DNA of 64,000 nt from VXPQ01 sp964608315 (GCA_964608315.1 CAZSNF010000011.1:34236-98235), one strand, 5' to 3'; positions 16,692 to 26,096 are shown, numbered from the stretch's first letter. Notes: generated by a model from the sequence alone, not told the origin. Numbers and translations are program-made.

Positions 16692-18026
16692 ATGAGCAAC
16701 AACGGACAACCCGCCGGGCCCCATTTCGAAACCCTGCAACTCCATGCAGGGCAGGCGCCCGATCCCGCTACGAACGCGCGCGCGGTGCCTATTTACGCCA
16801 CGACGTCCTACACGTTCAACGACGCCGACCACGGGGCGAACCTCTTTGCGCTGAAGGAATTCGGCAACATTTACACGCGGATCATGAATCCGACGAACGA
16901 CGTCCTCGAACAGCGCATTGCGGCGCTTGAAGGGGGCGTGGCTGCGCTGGCGACGTCCAGCGGCCAGGCGGCGCAGCTGCTGGCGATATCGACGCTGGCC
17001 GAAGCCGGGGACAACATCGTATCCACCAGCTTCCTGTATGGAGGCACCTACAATCAGTTCAAAGTGTCGTTCCCCCGGCTCGGCATCGATGTCCGGTTCG
17101 CCGAAGGAGACGACGCTGACTCGATCGAGCGGTTGATCGACGACCGGACGAAAGCCATTTACCTGGAGACGATCGGCAATCCCCGGTTCAACATTCCCGA
17201 TTTCGAGCGCATCGCCCGGGTCGCCGAGCGCTACGGCGTGCCGGTCGTGGTGGACAACACCTTCGGCGCCGCGGGGTATCTTTTTCGCCCGTTCGAACAT
17301 GGCGCGCATATCGTAGTCGCCAGCGCCACCAAATGGATTGGCGGCCATGGCACGACCATTGGCGGCGTGATCGTGGACAGCGGATCGTTCCCCTGGGACA
17401 ACGGCCGTTTCCCGACGTTTACGTCGCCTTCTCCGGCGTACCACGGACTGAATTTCTGGGAGGTGTTCGGACCGGAAGGCGTACTGGGCGTCAACGTGGC
17501 GTTCATCATCCGCGCGCGCGTGGAAGGATTGCGCGATCTTGGCCCGGCGCAAAACCCGTTCGGTTCGTTTTTGCTTCTGCAGGGCCTGGAAACGCTTTCC
17601 CTGCGCGTAGGCCGCAGTTGCGAGAATGCGCTGACGCTGGCTCGCTGGCTGAAGGAGCAGGATCAGGTTTCCTGGGTCAGTTATCCGGGTCTGGAGGATC
17701 ATCCCTACCATGCGTCGGCCAACAAGTATCTGAAAAACGGATACGGCGCGGTGCTCGCCTTTGGCGTGCGGGGCGGCGCGGAAGCGGGCCGGGCGCTCGT
17801 GAACAACGTCAAGCTGGCCAGCCATCTGGCGAACGTGGGGGACGCCAAGACCCTCATCATTCACCCGGCCTCGACGACGCACCAGCAATTGGCCGCCGAA
17901 GAGCAACTGGCCGCAGGCGTGACGCCCGACCTTGTCCGGGTTTCCGTGGGCATCGAACACATCGACGACGTCATTGGGGATTTTGCGCAGGCGTTCGCCG
18001 CCATCGACGCGCCGGTTCCCGCCTGA
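16692..18026 (+). CDS. metY: O-acetylhomoserine aminocarboxypropyltransferase (sulfhydrylase)
   Basis: This Cys/Met-metabolism PLP enzyme makes homocysteine from O-acetylhomoserine and sulfide. The 444-residue product contains PIYATTSYTFNDADHGANLF, YTRIMNPTNDVLEQRIAALE, GGVAALATSSGQAA, VVVDNTFGAAGYLFRPFEHG and the Schiff-base Lys in ASATKWIGGHGTTIGG. The length of about 430-445 residues fits the MetY subgroup rather than cystathionine gamma-synthase. It is the first gene behind the SAM riboswitch and lies 16 bases before metX, whose product is its substrate. Confidence 0.94.
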   Translation: MSNNGQPAGPHFETLQLHAGQAPDPATNARAVPIYATTSYTFNDADHGANLFALKEFGNIYTRIMNPTNDVLEQRIAALEGGVAALATSSGQAAQLLAISTLAEAGDNIVSTSFLYGGTYNQFKVSFPRLGIDVRFAEGDDADSIERLIDDRTKAIYLETIGNPRFNIPDFERIARVAERYGVPVVVDNTFGAAGYLFRPFEHGAHIVVASATKWIGGHGTTIGGVIVDSGSFPWDNGRFPTFTSPSPAYHGLNFWEVFGPEGVLGVNVAFIIRARVEGLRDLGPAQNPFGSFLLLQGLETLSLRVGRSCENALTLARWLKEQDQVSWVSYPGLEDHPYHASANKYLKNGYGAVLAFGVRGGAEAGRALVNNVKLASHLANVGDAKTLIIHPASTTHQQLAAEEQLAAGVTPDLVRVSVGIEHIDDVIGDFAQAFAAIDAPVPA

Positions 18027-18042
18027 ATAAACGGATCGATTC

Positions 18043-19116
18043 ATGGCTGACGCATTCAGGTTGCCCGCGCTGAAGCTCGATTCGGGACGCACGATGACGG
18101 ACGTATCCGTCGCGTTTTCGTCCTGGGGCGAACTGAATGCGCAAGGCGACAACGCCATCGTCGTTTGCCATGCCCTGACGGGCGATTCGGCGGCGGACGA
18201 TTGGTGGGGACCGCTTATCGGGCCGGGTCGAACGCTCGATACGAACCGGTTCCTTGTCGCATGCCTGAATGTATTGGGGTCGCCGTACGGTTCGGCCTCG
18301 CCTGTCTCGACCGATCCCGAGACGGGCGATCCGTACGGCCCCGAATTCCCCGACGTAACGATTCGCGATACGGTGCGGGCGCATCGCAAGGCGCTGGAAA
18401 TGCTTGGCGTACGTCGGGTGTTGTTTGCGCTGGGCGGCTCCATGGGCGGGATGCAAGCGCTCGAGTGGGCTTTCGAGGACGATTTCGTGGACGGCGTCGC
18501 GCCCATTGCGGTGGGGGGGCGGCATTCCGCCTGGTGCATCGGATTCAGCGAAACGCAGCGGAGGGCCATCTATGCGGACCCGGGCTGGAACGACGGGCGC
18601 TACGCAGAGCAACCCCGGCAAGGATTGGCGACGGCGCGCATGATCGCCATGCTGACGTACCGTTCTTCGGGCTCGTTGGCCGCGCGATTCGGACGTACGC
18701 TTCAGGACGGCGCCGGCGATATGTTCGCTGTCGAGAGCTACCTGCGCTATCAGGGGGCCAAGCTGGCGGATCGGTTCGACGCCAATTGTTACGTGCATCT
18801 TACCCGGCAAATGGATACGCACGACGTGGCCCGGGGCCGCGGCGACTACGAGGAAGTTCTGCGCGGCGTACGGCGAAAAACCCTGGTCATAGGGGTAGAT
18901 ACCGATGTGTTGTATCCATTGGCCGAACAGGAAGAACTGGCTTCGCTGATCCCCTCCGCCCGGCTCGAAATCATTCGTTCGCCCGCCGGGCACGATGCGT
19001 TCCTGATCGAGTTTGCGCAACTGGATCGGATCCTTCGCCCGTGGATGGAGGAATTGCGGCGCCCGGAACCGCCGCGCGCATCCGTGGTTCGGAGCGAAAA
19101 ACTTATTGGCGTTTAA
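18043..19116 (+). CDS. metX: Homoserine O-acetyltransferase
   Basis: MetX activates homoserine with acetyl-CoA for direct sulfhydrylation by MetY. The 357-residue alpha/beta-hydrolase has the nucleophile elbow GGSMGGMQALEWA (Ser133), the catalytic Asp in VDTDVLYPLAEQ and His in SPAGHDAFLIEF. ALTGDSAADDWWGPLIGPG and LNVLGSPYGSASP are typical MetX segments. It is cotranscribed with metY and sits 2 bases before asd. Acyl preference (acetyl versus succinyl) is assigned from the MetY partner, not proven by the sequence. Confidence 0.93.
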   Translation: MADAFRLPALKLDSGRTMTDVSVAFSSWGELNAQGDNAIVVCHALTGDSAADDWWGPLIGPGRTLDTNRFLVACLNVLGSPYGSASPVSTDPETGDPYGPEFPDVTIRDTVRAHRKALEMLGVRRVLFALGGSMGGMQALEWAFEDDFVDGVAPIAVGGRHSAWCIGFSETQRRAIYADPGWNDGRYAEQPRQGLATARMIAMLTYRSSGSLAARFGRTLQDGAGDMFAVESYLRYQGAKLADRFDANCYVHLTRQMDTHDVARGRGDYEEVLRGVRRKTLVIGVDTDVLYPLAEQEELASLIPSARLEIIRSPAGHDAFLIEFAQLDRILRPWMEELRRPEPPRASVVRSEKLIGV

Positions 19117-19118
19117 CG

Positions 19119-20195
19119 ATGAAGGAAAAACTCCGGGTGGGCATTCTGGGGGCTACCGGCGCGGTAGGCCAGAAGTTCATCGAAGTGCTTGACGGACATC
19201 CCTGGTTCGAAATTACGGCTCTGGCCGCCTCGGAGCGTTCCGCCGGCAAACGGTATGCGGACGCGGCGAACTGGATCGGATCGTCGGCTATCCCGCCGCG
19301 CATTGCAGGCATGGAAGTCGTGGAGGCCGCGCCAGACCTTAAGGCGGATTTCGTGTTTTCCGGCCTGGATTCGTCTGCGGCGGGCGAGATTGAGCCGCTT
19401 TTCGCCCGCGAAGGCTATCCCGTGATTTCGAATGCGCGCAATTACCGCATGGCCGAGGACGTTCCGCTATTGATCCCCGAAGTGAACCCGGATCATGCTG
19501 CGCTGATCGATTATCAGGACCGCGGAGGCGGATTTATCGTTACGAACCCGAATTGCAGTACGGTAGGCCTGGTGTGCGCGCTCAAGCCGCTGTTCGACCG
19601 TTTCGGTATCGAGACGGTCCATGTAGTAACCATGCAGGCGCTTTCCGGAGCCGGGCACCCGGGGGTGTCTTCGCTGGACGCCCTCGGCAATGTGGTTCCG
19701 TATATCGCCGGCGAAGAAGACAAAGTCGCCGCGGAGCCCGCCAAACTGCTGGGCCGATTGGCGAATGGCCGCATCGAGCCGGCGACCTTTTGCGTAAGCG
19801 CCCAGTGCACCCGGGTTCCGGTTCTTGAAGGACACCTTGAAGCTGTTTCCGTGCAGTTCCGCGACAGCGCGCGCGCAGAAGACGTCAAGGAAGCCCTGCG
19901 CGCCTGGCGCAGTCCGATTGCAGACTACGGCCTGCCGTCTGCGCCCGCGCGGTTCATCGAAGTGTTTGAGGACGAGCGCTTTCCCCAGCCTCGGCGGCAT
20001 GTCGGCCTCGGACGGGGCATGACCGTATCGGTCGGGCGCATCCGCCCCTGCGAAGCGCTGGACGCGAAGTTTATCGTGCTTTCGCACAACACGATTCGCG
20101 GCGCGGCGGGCGGCGCCGTGCTGAACGCCGAATTGCTGGTCAGGCAGGGCCGCCTGGCGAAGCGGGAAGAAGTTGCAGAAGCAATTGCCGGGTAG
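19119..20195 (+). CDS. asd: Aspartate-semialdehyde dehydrogenase
   Basis: Asd reduces aspartyl phosphate to the semialdehyde, feeding homoserine, methionine, threonine and lysine. The 358-residue product has the N-terminal nucleotide motif GILGATGAVGQKFIEVL, the active-site NPNCSTVGL with Cys136 and the substrate His region SGAGHPGVSSLDALGNV. SGAGHPGV resembles the archaeal/fungal type of Asd rather than the E. coli type. It completes a SAM-regulated methionine branch with metY and metX. The stop TAG is the first triplet of TAGGGGCTGTTAAGG, the extended border of the following repeat element. Confidence 0.95.
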   Translation: MKEKLRVGILGATGAVGQKFIEVLDGHPWFEITALAASERSAGKRYADAANWIGSSAIPPRIAGMEVVEAAPDLKADFVFSGLDSSAAGEIEPLFAREGYPVISNARNYRMAEDVPLLIPEVNPDHAALIDYQDRGGGFIVTNPNCSTVGLVCALKPLFDRFGIETVHVVTMQALSGAGHPGVSSLDALGNVVPYIAGEEDKVAAEPAKLLGRLANGRIEPATFCVSAQCTRVPVLEGHLEAVSVQFRDSARAEDVKEALRAWRSPIADYGLPSAPARFIEVFEDERFPQPRRHVGLGRGMTVSVGRIRPCEALDAKFIVLSHNTIRGAAGGAVLNAELLVRQGRLAKREEVAEAIAG

Positions 20196-20201
20196 GGGCT
20201 G

Positions 20202-20416
20202 TTAAGGAAGCTCTGATTAAATCTGCAAAGTTCAGAGGCCGCGAGCGGCGTGCTGGTGCAGGGTGGAACAGGGAACGGGTCTGTGGCGCGCCTTTTCGCG
20301 AATACATAAGGGTGCGCGGGCGATGGGCTGGCGGGATATTTTGGGCCCGATGTTTCGCTCAAAGGCGCATCCACAGTCCCCTCTGGACAGTCTTGCCTTA
20401 ATCAGCGTATCCTTAA
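20202..20416. mobile_element. TTAAGG element, variant with a different core (215 bp)
   Basis: The ends are TTAAGGAAGCTCTGATTAAA at the left and TTAATCAGCGTATCCTTAA at the right. The middle is not the usual hairpin core; it carries CGGGTCTGTGGCGCGCCTTT, CGCGAATACATAAGGGT and GATGTTTCGCTCAAAGGCGC, shared with the copy at 23241-23435. Together with 20417-20579 it fills the 384-base gap before the Ig-like gene. In 20417-20579 the only points noted are an A/T-rich motif (20449-20481) that recurs at 63966-64000 and an AGAGGGA Shine-Dalgarno before 20580. Confidence 0.75.
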
Positions 20417-20579
20417 CACTATGCAGCGGCGCTCTGCGGGGCCTGATCAGAAAATATTCCCCGGGGCTTGATTGCGGGTTTTTTGTTGCGCACATTATAA
20501 AGCATGAAGGGGCGCCTGGAGATGCGGTCGTGTCTTTCGTAACGATTTTCAGAGGCCATAATTTCCAGAGAGGGATCCA

Positions 20580-23256
20580 ATGCAGACGCATCGGAGACAT
20601 GCGGTTTGGTTCCCCGCCGCGCTGCGCGCGCTGGCCGCTTGCATATGCTGCATATGCGCAGCGGGATTGTTACTGGCTGTTTCGGCCAAAGGCCAGGCGG
20701 TTGGGCAGGAGGTCAGGGAGGGTTCTCCGGCGAAGCGCGTTTTTCAGGACGAGCCGGCCTTGAGCCCTCCCTTTCCTGAGGAATGCGATGCGTTCGCCAT
20801 TCCCGACGAGTTCGGGGAGGGGTGCAGAGAGGGTAGCGAGAACACAGGACCGGAAACGTTCGGGGGCATTGCACAGGGAACAGCCGGGTTCCCGGACGGT
20901 CTGTCGGCGCCGTCCGATCCTGTGCTTCGGTCGGCTCCGTTCATCGAGTGCCCCGCCGCCGTGTTTATCGAAGAGATGGAGACGGGCTCCATCGACTGCG
21001 AGGCCTGGGACGAGGCGGGCGAAGAGCATATCGACTATTACTGGGAGCCTGCGGGCGGCGCGCCGCAGGGCTATCAGGGTTACATGGACGCGCCCCGCCT
21101 GATAGGCGAGGACAGGCTTGTTCCTTCCATAGTGGCGCCGTCGTCTCCCTCGTACGCCACGCTGGAGTCGTTTCTGTCGGAGGAGGCGACGCTCCGCTAC
21201 CGGTACCGCCTGACGGCTTTGTCCCGCGTTACGGGCCTGTCGTCTCAGGAAGAAGTGGAAGTGTTCGTGCTGCTTCGCCGTCCGAGCGTGTATTGTCCTC
21301 TGGAGTACGAAGTCCCGGCGGGTTCGGAGGTCGTTCTTTCGTGCGAGGGGGCGGACCCGTTGTCATTTCGGATGGATTACGAGGAAGGCTCGTCCGTGTC
21401 GTGGGAATGGGAGGGCCTGTGGGGGTCGAGCGCGTCGTTGCTGAGCGGGGCGGACACGCCGTCGCCGTCGTTCCGGGCTCCATTGGGCGGATCGGGGCAG
21501 ACGTACGACTATGTCGCCAGCATGACGACGACCTCTTCGGGCGTTCCCCGCACGGCGCGCCGTCGGGTGAGCGTGACGGTGGTGGAAGGCGAGGGGGAAG
21601 TCGGCTCTTTATCCTCCTTGCCGACAGGCGGCTCGACTCCGACGATCACATGCGCGGACATTGAGGCGCACCCGACCGTGGGTGCTTTCAAGATGGACTG
21701 TTCCGCGACGAACGAGCCGGCGGGCGCTGCGTATGGGTGGACGGAGACAGGCGGGCCGAAGAACTCGTTGACCCCGCAAAACGTCCTTTCCCCGTTTTTC
21801 GTCGGATGGAAATATAACCATCACTCGGTAATTCCCGATGGGGGAATCGCTCATGAATTCAAGGCGAGCATGCTTGATAGTCTGGGCGCCGAAATTGCTT
21901 CCGACACCGTTACGGTGACGATACTGGAGCATCCGGATTTGATGACCTGCGTGACGGAATACGAAGCATACGCGGGCGATCCGGACATTCAACTCGAATG
22001 CGACAACAAAGGAAACCAGGGCCGTTGGGCCATCGCACCGTTCTATGCGATCGCATAGAGGGTACGGTGATCGGTCGCGCGCCTACGCCCATCTGAGCGT
22101 GTCTTCAAAGAAAAATCCTCGTTTTCACGTTCCGAAAGACTTGCTCCAGGGCAAGAAAATAGAATACTTTGAGTATGAGGCGTGTTTCTCTAAAAACACT
22201 GCCCATCCCATCATAGGAAAATACAACATGATAGAGTCCGAATATATCACGATAAAGGTGAAGAAAAAGCCTGGGGTTACGGCCACGTGCGCGGATCCCC
22301 TTCCGGTCTACGAAGGCGCGCCGGACGTGGAGTTGTCCTGCGCGGCTTCGGGCGCTCCCGGCTCCAATCCCGCGTATGCGTACGCCTGGACGGCGAGGGG
22401 CGCTACGCCGGATACGGGGCTTTTGAGCGCAACGGATATTGACAAGCCAAAATTCGATGTGCCTGCTTCGGTGGACCAGGACGAGACGTACGAGTATCTT
22501 TTGACGGTTTCGGCGCCGAATGCGGAAGACGGGAAGGCCGAAGTAACCGTGAAGGCGCTGAACAAGCCCGGCATAGTCGTCGCATGCGCAGACCCCGATC
22601 CTGTGTACGAAGGCTCGGAAGACATTACGCTGGATTGTTCGCCGCCGACGGGCGCGCCCGGAAATGCCCCCGATTATGCGTACGCCTGGACGGCGAGGGG
22701 CGCTACGCCGGATACGGGGCTTTTGAGCGCAACGGACATATCTTCGCCTGTGTTCTACGCGCCCGACGAAGTGGACGCGACGACGCGGTACGAGTACCGC
22801 GTTGCGGTTTCTGCCGAGAATGCGGACGACGCGACGGCGGACGTAACCGTTACGGTATTGAACAAGGGTACCTTGGTCCTGACGTGTACGGACCCGGCTC
22901 CGGTCTACGAAGGCTCGCCGGACGTTGCGCTGTCGTGCGAAGCGTCGGGCGCGCCAGAGGGTTCGACCTATGAATACGTATGGGAGGCTCGCGGCGCCGC
23001 GGCGGATACGGACTTGCTCAGCGCGACGGACGTAGCGTCGCCTGTGTTCGCCGTGCCGGACGATGTATCGCAAACGACGCGGTATGAATACCTCCTCAGG
23101 GTTACGGCTCTGCAGGCGGAAGACGGCTCGCTCGACGTTACGATTACGGTGTTGAATACGGGGGCTATTTCCTTTGCGTGCGCGAATCCGGCGCCGCCGC
23201 GCAGGACGGCGGGAAGCCGACGCCGGATGTCGCGCGCGCCGAAACACCTTGATTGA
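20580..23256 (+). pseudogene. Large secreted Ig-like repeat protein, frameshifted and 3'-truncated
   Basis: ATG 20580 has a good AGAGGGA site and an Arg-rich, hydrophobic signal peptide. The first frame gives 492 residues of Cys-containing Ig/PKD-like modules and stops at 22058. The same protein type resumes in another frame from about 22045 to 23256 with three modules of about 100 residues, each with a Cys pair (TCADPLPVYEG... ELSC), YAYAWTARGA, LLSATD and a beta-strand ending TVKALNK. A fourth module starts (ISFACANPAP), is frame-broken again and ends in the repeat element at 23241. The likely original was an outer-surface adhesin-like protein; its function is unknown. Two modules share about 60 identical bases, a sign of recent duplication or conversion. 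Confidence 0.7.
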
Positions 23257-23435
23257 ATCCGCAAAGTTCAGAGGCTGCAAGGGGCGTACCTGCGCAGGGC
23301 AGAACGGGTCTGTGGCGCGCCTTTTCGCGAATACATAAGGGTAGGCAGGCCATGAGCTGGAGGGATATTTGGCGCCCGATGTTTCGCTCAAAGGCGCGCC
23401 ACAGGTCCCTCTCTCAAATCGCTCTGCCTTAATTA
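23241..23435. mobile_element. TTAAGG element, variant core, at the broken end of the Ig-like gene
   Basis: Starts AAACACCTTGATTGAATCCG and shares the E-type core of 20202-20416 (CGGGTCTGTGGCGCGCC, CGCGAATACATAAGGGTAGG, GATGTTTCGCTCAAAGGCGC). The right end is decayed to GCCTTAATTATTTAAC. The stop codon of the broken Ig-like frame (23254-23256) lies inside its left end. It is followed directly by another element copy, giving a composite. Confidence 0.7.
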
Positions 23436-23465
23436 TTTAACTTCCATATTCGCCCGCCTTAATTA

Positions 23466-23700
23466 TTAAGGACGCTCTGATTGGATCCGCAAAGCTCAGA
23501 AGCTGCGAGGGATACGCTGGCAAGGAATGACGAAGCAATGCGGCAGGCCCCGCATAATGAGGAATGACGCGGCCAGCGCGTCCCTCGCGGCCTCCCGAAG
23601 GGCGCTTCGCGTCCGCTGCGCCCGAATCCGTAGCGTATGCCGCTGATTGCAACGACGCCGTCATAATGTCACTGTACGCGCGAACGCGACGCGCTGAGCT
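23466..23700. mobile_element. TTAAGG element, nearly full copy lacking its right end
   Basis: It begins TTAAGGACGCTCTGATTGG and has the standard core, with arms GCGAGGGATACGCTGGC and GCCAGCGCGTCCCTCGC, then the conserved right half up to GACGCGCTGAGCTCATA, where similarity stops. The remaining 237 bases to the tRNA gene (23701-23937) hold nothing that I recognise. Confidence 0.75.
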
Positions 23701-23937
23701 CATATATTCCTCCTTGGCAAGCAGGCGCGAGAAGGGACGTATCTCCCTGCTTGATCACGGGGATCAGCGCCGTAGATATTGCAAACCCCGGGATGCGCTC
23801 CCTGTCGGCAATATCCCGATCCATGGAATTCCGTCGGACACCGTCGTTTCGCGGAGCTTTGTTCGCCGGGTTTGCCGTTGCGGGGAACATAGATGTCTTG
23901 CGTTGCGTTTCCATGCGCCGTCCCGTTTTTGGGTCCT

Positions 23938-24013
23938 GCGGAAGTAGCTCAGTTGGTAGAGCATTTGCTTGCCATGCAAAAGGTCGCGGGTTCGAATCCC
24001 GTCTTCCGCTCCA
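23938..24013 (+). tRNA. tRNA-Gly (anticodon GCC)
   Basis: The acceptor arms GCGGAAG (23938-23944) and CTTCCGC (24003-24009) pair fully, followed by discriminator T and encoded CCA. The D arm reads AGCTCAGTTGGTAGAGC, the anticodon arm TTTGC-TTGCCAT-GCAAA gives GCC, and the T arm is CGGGTTCGAATCCCG. It reads GGC/GGT glycine codons. Confidence 0.96.
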
Positions 24014-24145
24014 TATCTTCGTAGAAAGGTGGTTTTTCATGCGCCGACTCCCTCGAACTTGCGCCTGGAACAGAACAGGGAGCGGCAGATTTTTATGTCC
24101 TGGCCTGCCGCTTTGCCGCCGCAGACTTCAACGATACGGAAACTA

Positions 24146-24616
24146 ATGAGTACGCCTTCTCCTTCTTCATTCAGGAAGCCCATCTGGTTCGGCGAACCCG
24201 ACCTGACGGCGCTCGCAGACCGGACCGCGGGTACGCTGGCGTCGCATCTGGGCATCCGGTTTACGGAGATTGGCCCTGACTTTCTTCGAGGCGCGATGCC
24301 CGTGGACGAACGCACGATGCAGCCGCAAGGAATCATGCACGGCGGCGCCTCCGCCGCTTTTGCGGAAACGCTGGGAAGCGTGGCGGCCTGGTTGTGCGTG
24401 AACCAGTCCCGGAAGCGTTGCCTGGGCCTGGACATTTCCGTAAATCATATTCGGCGGGCGCCCGCCCCCGGCGAAGTCACGGGCACGGCGCGGCCCTTGC
24501 ACATAGGGCGCACCACGCACGTCTGGGAGATTCGCATTGAAAACGCCGAGGGCACGCTTGTGAGCGTGAGTCGCCTGACCATCATTGTGCTCGATCTGCC
24601 GGAATCTCGTTCCTGA
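24146..24616 (+). CDS. Hotdog-fold thioesterase (PaaI/MenI-like)
   Basis: The 156-residue product has the hotdog thioesterase pattern: TLASHLGIRFTEIGPDFLRGAMPVDERTMQPQGIMHGGASAAFAETLG, with the HGG helix start and the adjacent catalytic Glu, then LGLDISVNHIRRAPAPGEVTGTARPLHIGR. Such enzymes hydrolyse acyl-CoA thioesters, including 1,4-dihydroxy-2-naphthoyl-CoA in menaquinone synthesis; the substrate cannot be fixed here because no men gene is nearby. ATG 24146 is preferred to upstream starts that run through the tRNA gene. The stop TGA merges with the first bases of an element end (TGAGGGATACGCTGATC). Confidence 0.85.
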   Translation: MSTPSPSSFRKPIWFGEPDLTALADRTAGTLASHLGIRFTEIGPDFLRGAMPVDERTMQPQGIMHGGASAAFAETLGSVAAWLCVNQSRKRCLGLDISVNHIRRAPAPGEVTGTARPLHIGRTTHVWEIRIENAEGTLVSVSRLTIIVLDLPESRS

Positions 24617-24672
24617 GGGATACGCTGATCAAGGATACCCTGCATCTGCAACGTTCAGGGGCGGCGAGCGGC
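24615..24672. mobile_element. Nested, decayed TTAAGG element ends
   Basis: Two terminal-repeat-like pieces lie in a row (AGGGATACGCTGATC and AAGGATACCCTGCATCTGC), followed by the conserved inner bases AACGTTCAGGGGCGGCGAGC. The core then passes into the tandem array. It looks like one element inserted in or next to another. Confidence 0.5.
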
Positions 24673-24890
24673 GCGCTTGCAAGGCATGACGAAGCGGCGT
24701 GACCGTCCCCGCCCATTGCCGCCCAGGTTCGCCGTCCCGCGCTTGCAAGGCATGACGAAGCGGCGCGGCCGTCCCCGCCCGTTGCCCGCCCAGGTTCGCC
24801 GTCCCGCGCTTGCAAGGCATGACGAAGCGGCGCGGCCGTCCCCGCCCGTTGCCCGCCCAGGTTCGCCGCCCCGCGCTTGCAAGGGTTCGC
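24673..24890. repeat. Tandem array of about 67-bp units (3 units plus a partial)
   Basis: Units begin GCGCTTGCAAGGCATGACGA at 24673, 24739 and 24806, with a partial unit at 24873, giving periods of 66, 67 and 67 bases. The unit contains GCATGACGAAGCGGCG, related to the ...AATGACGAAGCAATGCGG part of the element core, so the array appears to have grown from an element fragment. It lies between two convergent genes. Confidence 0.85.
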
Positions 24891-26048
24891 CTATCGCTCC
24901 CGGAGCGCAACGTCTCCATGCGATGCGCGGGCGTACAATTCAGGCCCGCCTCCATTTACCCGGCCCTGTACTTCCTTCTCCTTGCGCACGCCCTCGAACC
25001 GCGTCCGGAAAGCGTTTCCCATAGCAATGTCCGAGGCGCGGAGATCGACGTCCAGCGCGGCCTGCGCCGGAGCATACAGGTCTATATCTCCATGCGCGGC
25101 GCTGAATTTGCCGCCCGTCGCTTCGATAAAATACAGACTGATGTCTCCATGCCGGACTTCCATGCGCGGATAGCCGTTCATTTCCCGCACATGAATGTCC
25201 CCATGCGCTATGTCCACGTCGATTTCCCCGGCGGTAATGCGGTCCAGGTCTATATCCCCGTGCGCCGTACGGATGCCGACGGTTTCCGCAGTCACCTCGT
25301 TCAGTTCGATATCGCCGTGCGCGGTATGCACTTCCATGCCCTGCGCATCAATGCTGTTCGTCGAAAGGTCGCCATGCTGCAAGGCCATCCGGATGCGTTC
25401 GCTGCCCACCTCTCTGGCCTGCACGTCGCCGTGCGCGACATCCATGGATAGCGAGGAACCGCTCAGCGATCCGGCGTCTATGTCCCCATGGGCGAGGTCC
25501 ATATTCAGGACGCCTTTCAGGGCTTGAATATCCACGTCTCCATGGGCTATGTCCATGTCGGCGTCGAACACCTCCGGCACGGTGACGTACACATGGACGC
25601 CGCCTCGCATGAGGCGCCATGAGTTCCGGTTCCATGGCCATTTGCCGTCGGGATTCGTGCGGACGAAAAGCGCGCCGTTCGCTTGTCCTGTCTCGAAGTT
25701 CAGATATTCGAAAAAGTCGCGCAGGCGGTCGGTGATTCGCTCGCCTTCCAGCACGACGCGAATGCGGGCTTCGTTTCCGTCGCTTTTTTCGATATGGACA
25801 TCGCTGTGCGCAACGTCCACGCGCAGCGCTTCTCCGGGTTGCACGGAAAAGGTTTCGTCGATCATCGTCTCTTCGGCCCGGCCCCGGACGCCGTCCGGGT
25901 TTTCTGTCCCGGCATGGAGGGCAAGGCGGGCGGCGCGATTCGGCGCGGCGTACGCGGCGGGTTCTGCGCGATGAAAAAACAGGGCGGCGGCGACGGCCAG
26001 CAGCGACAATGCAATGGCGGAGCCTGCGATACGGAGCGTGGAGCGCAT
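24891..26048 (-). CDS. Exported DUF4097-like beta-repeat protein
   Basis: The 385-residue product has an N-terminal signal or anchor (RIAGSAIALSLLAVAAALFF) and then about eleven copies of a roughly 20-residue unit centred on AHGDIDL (variants HGDVDI, HGDLST, HSDVHI). This is the pattern of DUF4097-type repeats, which are thought to stack as a right-handed beta-helix or solenoid. No catalytic residues are recognised, and function is unknown; family members often lie near envelope-stress regulators. ATG 26048 starts the signal sequence. Its 3' end faces the 67-bp tandem array. Confidence 0.75.
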   Translation of the reverse strand: MRSTLRIAGSAIALSLLAVAAALFFHRAEPAAYAAPNRAARLALHAGTENPDGVRGRAEETMIDETFSVQPGEALRVDVAHSDVHIEKSDGNEARIRVVLEGERITDRLRDFFEYLNFETGQANGALFVRTNPDGKWPWNRNSWRLMRGGVHVYVTVPEVFDADMDIAHGDVDIQALKGVLNMDLAHGDIDAGSLSGSSLSMDVAHGDVQAREVGSERIRMALQHGDLSTNSIDAQGMEVHTAHGDIELNEVTAETVGIRTAHGDIDLDRITAGEIDVDIAHGDIHVREMNGYPRMEVRHGDISLYFIEATGGKFSAAHGDIDLYAPAQAALDVDLRASDIAMGNAFRTRFEGVRKEKEVQGRVNGGGPELYARASHGDVALRER

Positions 26049-26096
26049 GGGAACGGGGAGGTTGTTTTGAGAAAACAGGGGAGCGCTATATAAAGA

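Noticed and set aside
16665..18569. 634-codon frame antisense to metY/metX
   Set aside because: Shadow of two certain genes on the opposite strand; no motif or plausible start.
23669..24040. Minus-strand frame across tRNA-Gly
   Set aside because: It reads the tRNA and part of an element backwards; the RRDSNPRPFAWQANALPTELLP-like peptide is a well-known false ORF over tRNA genes.
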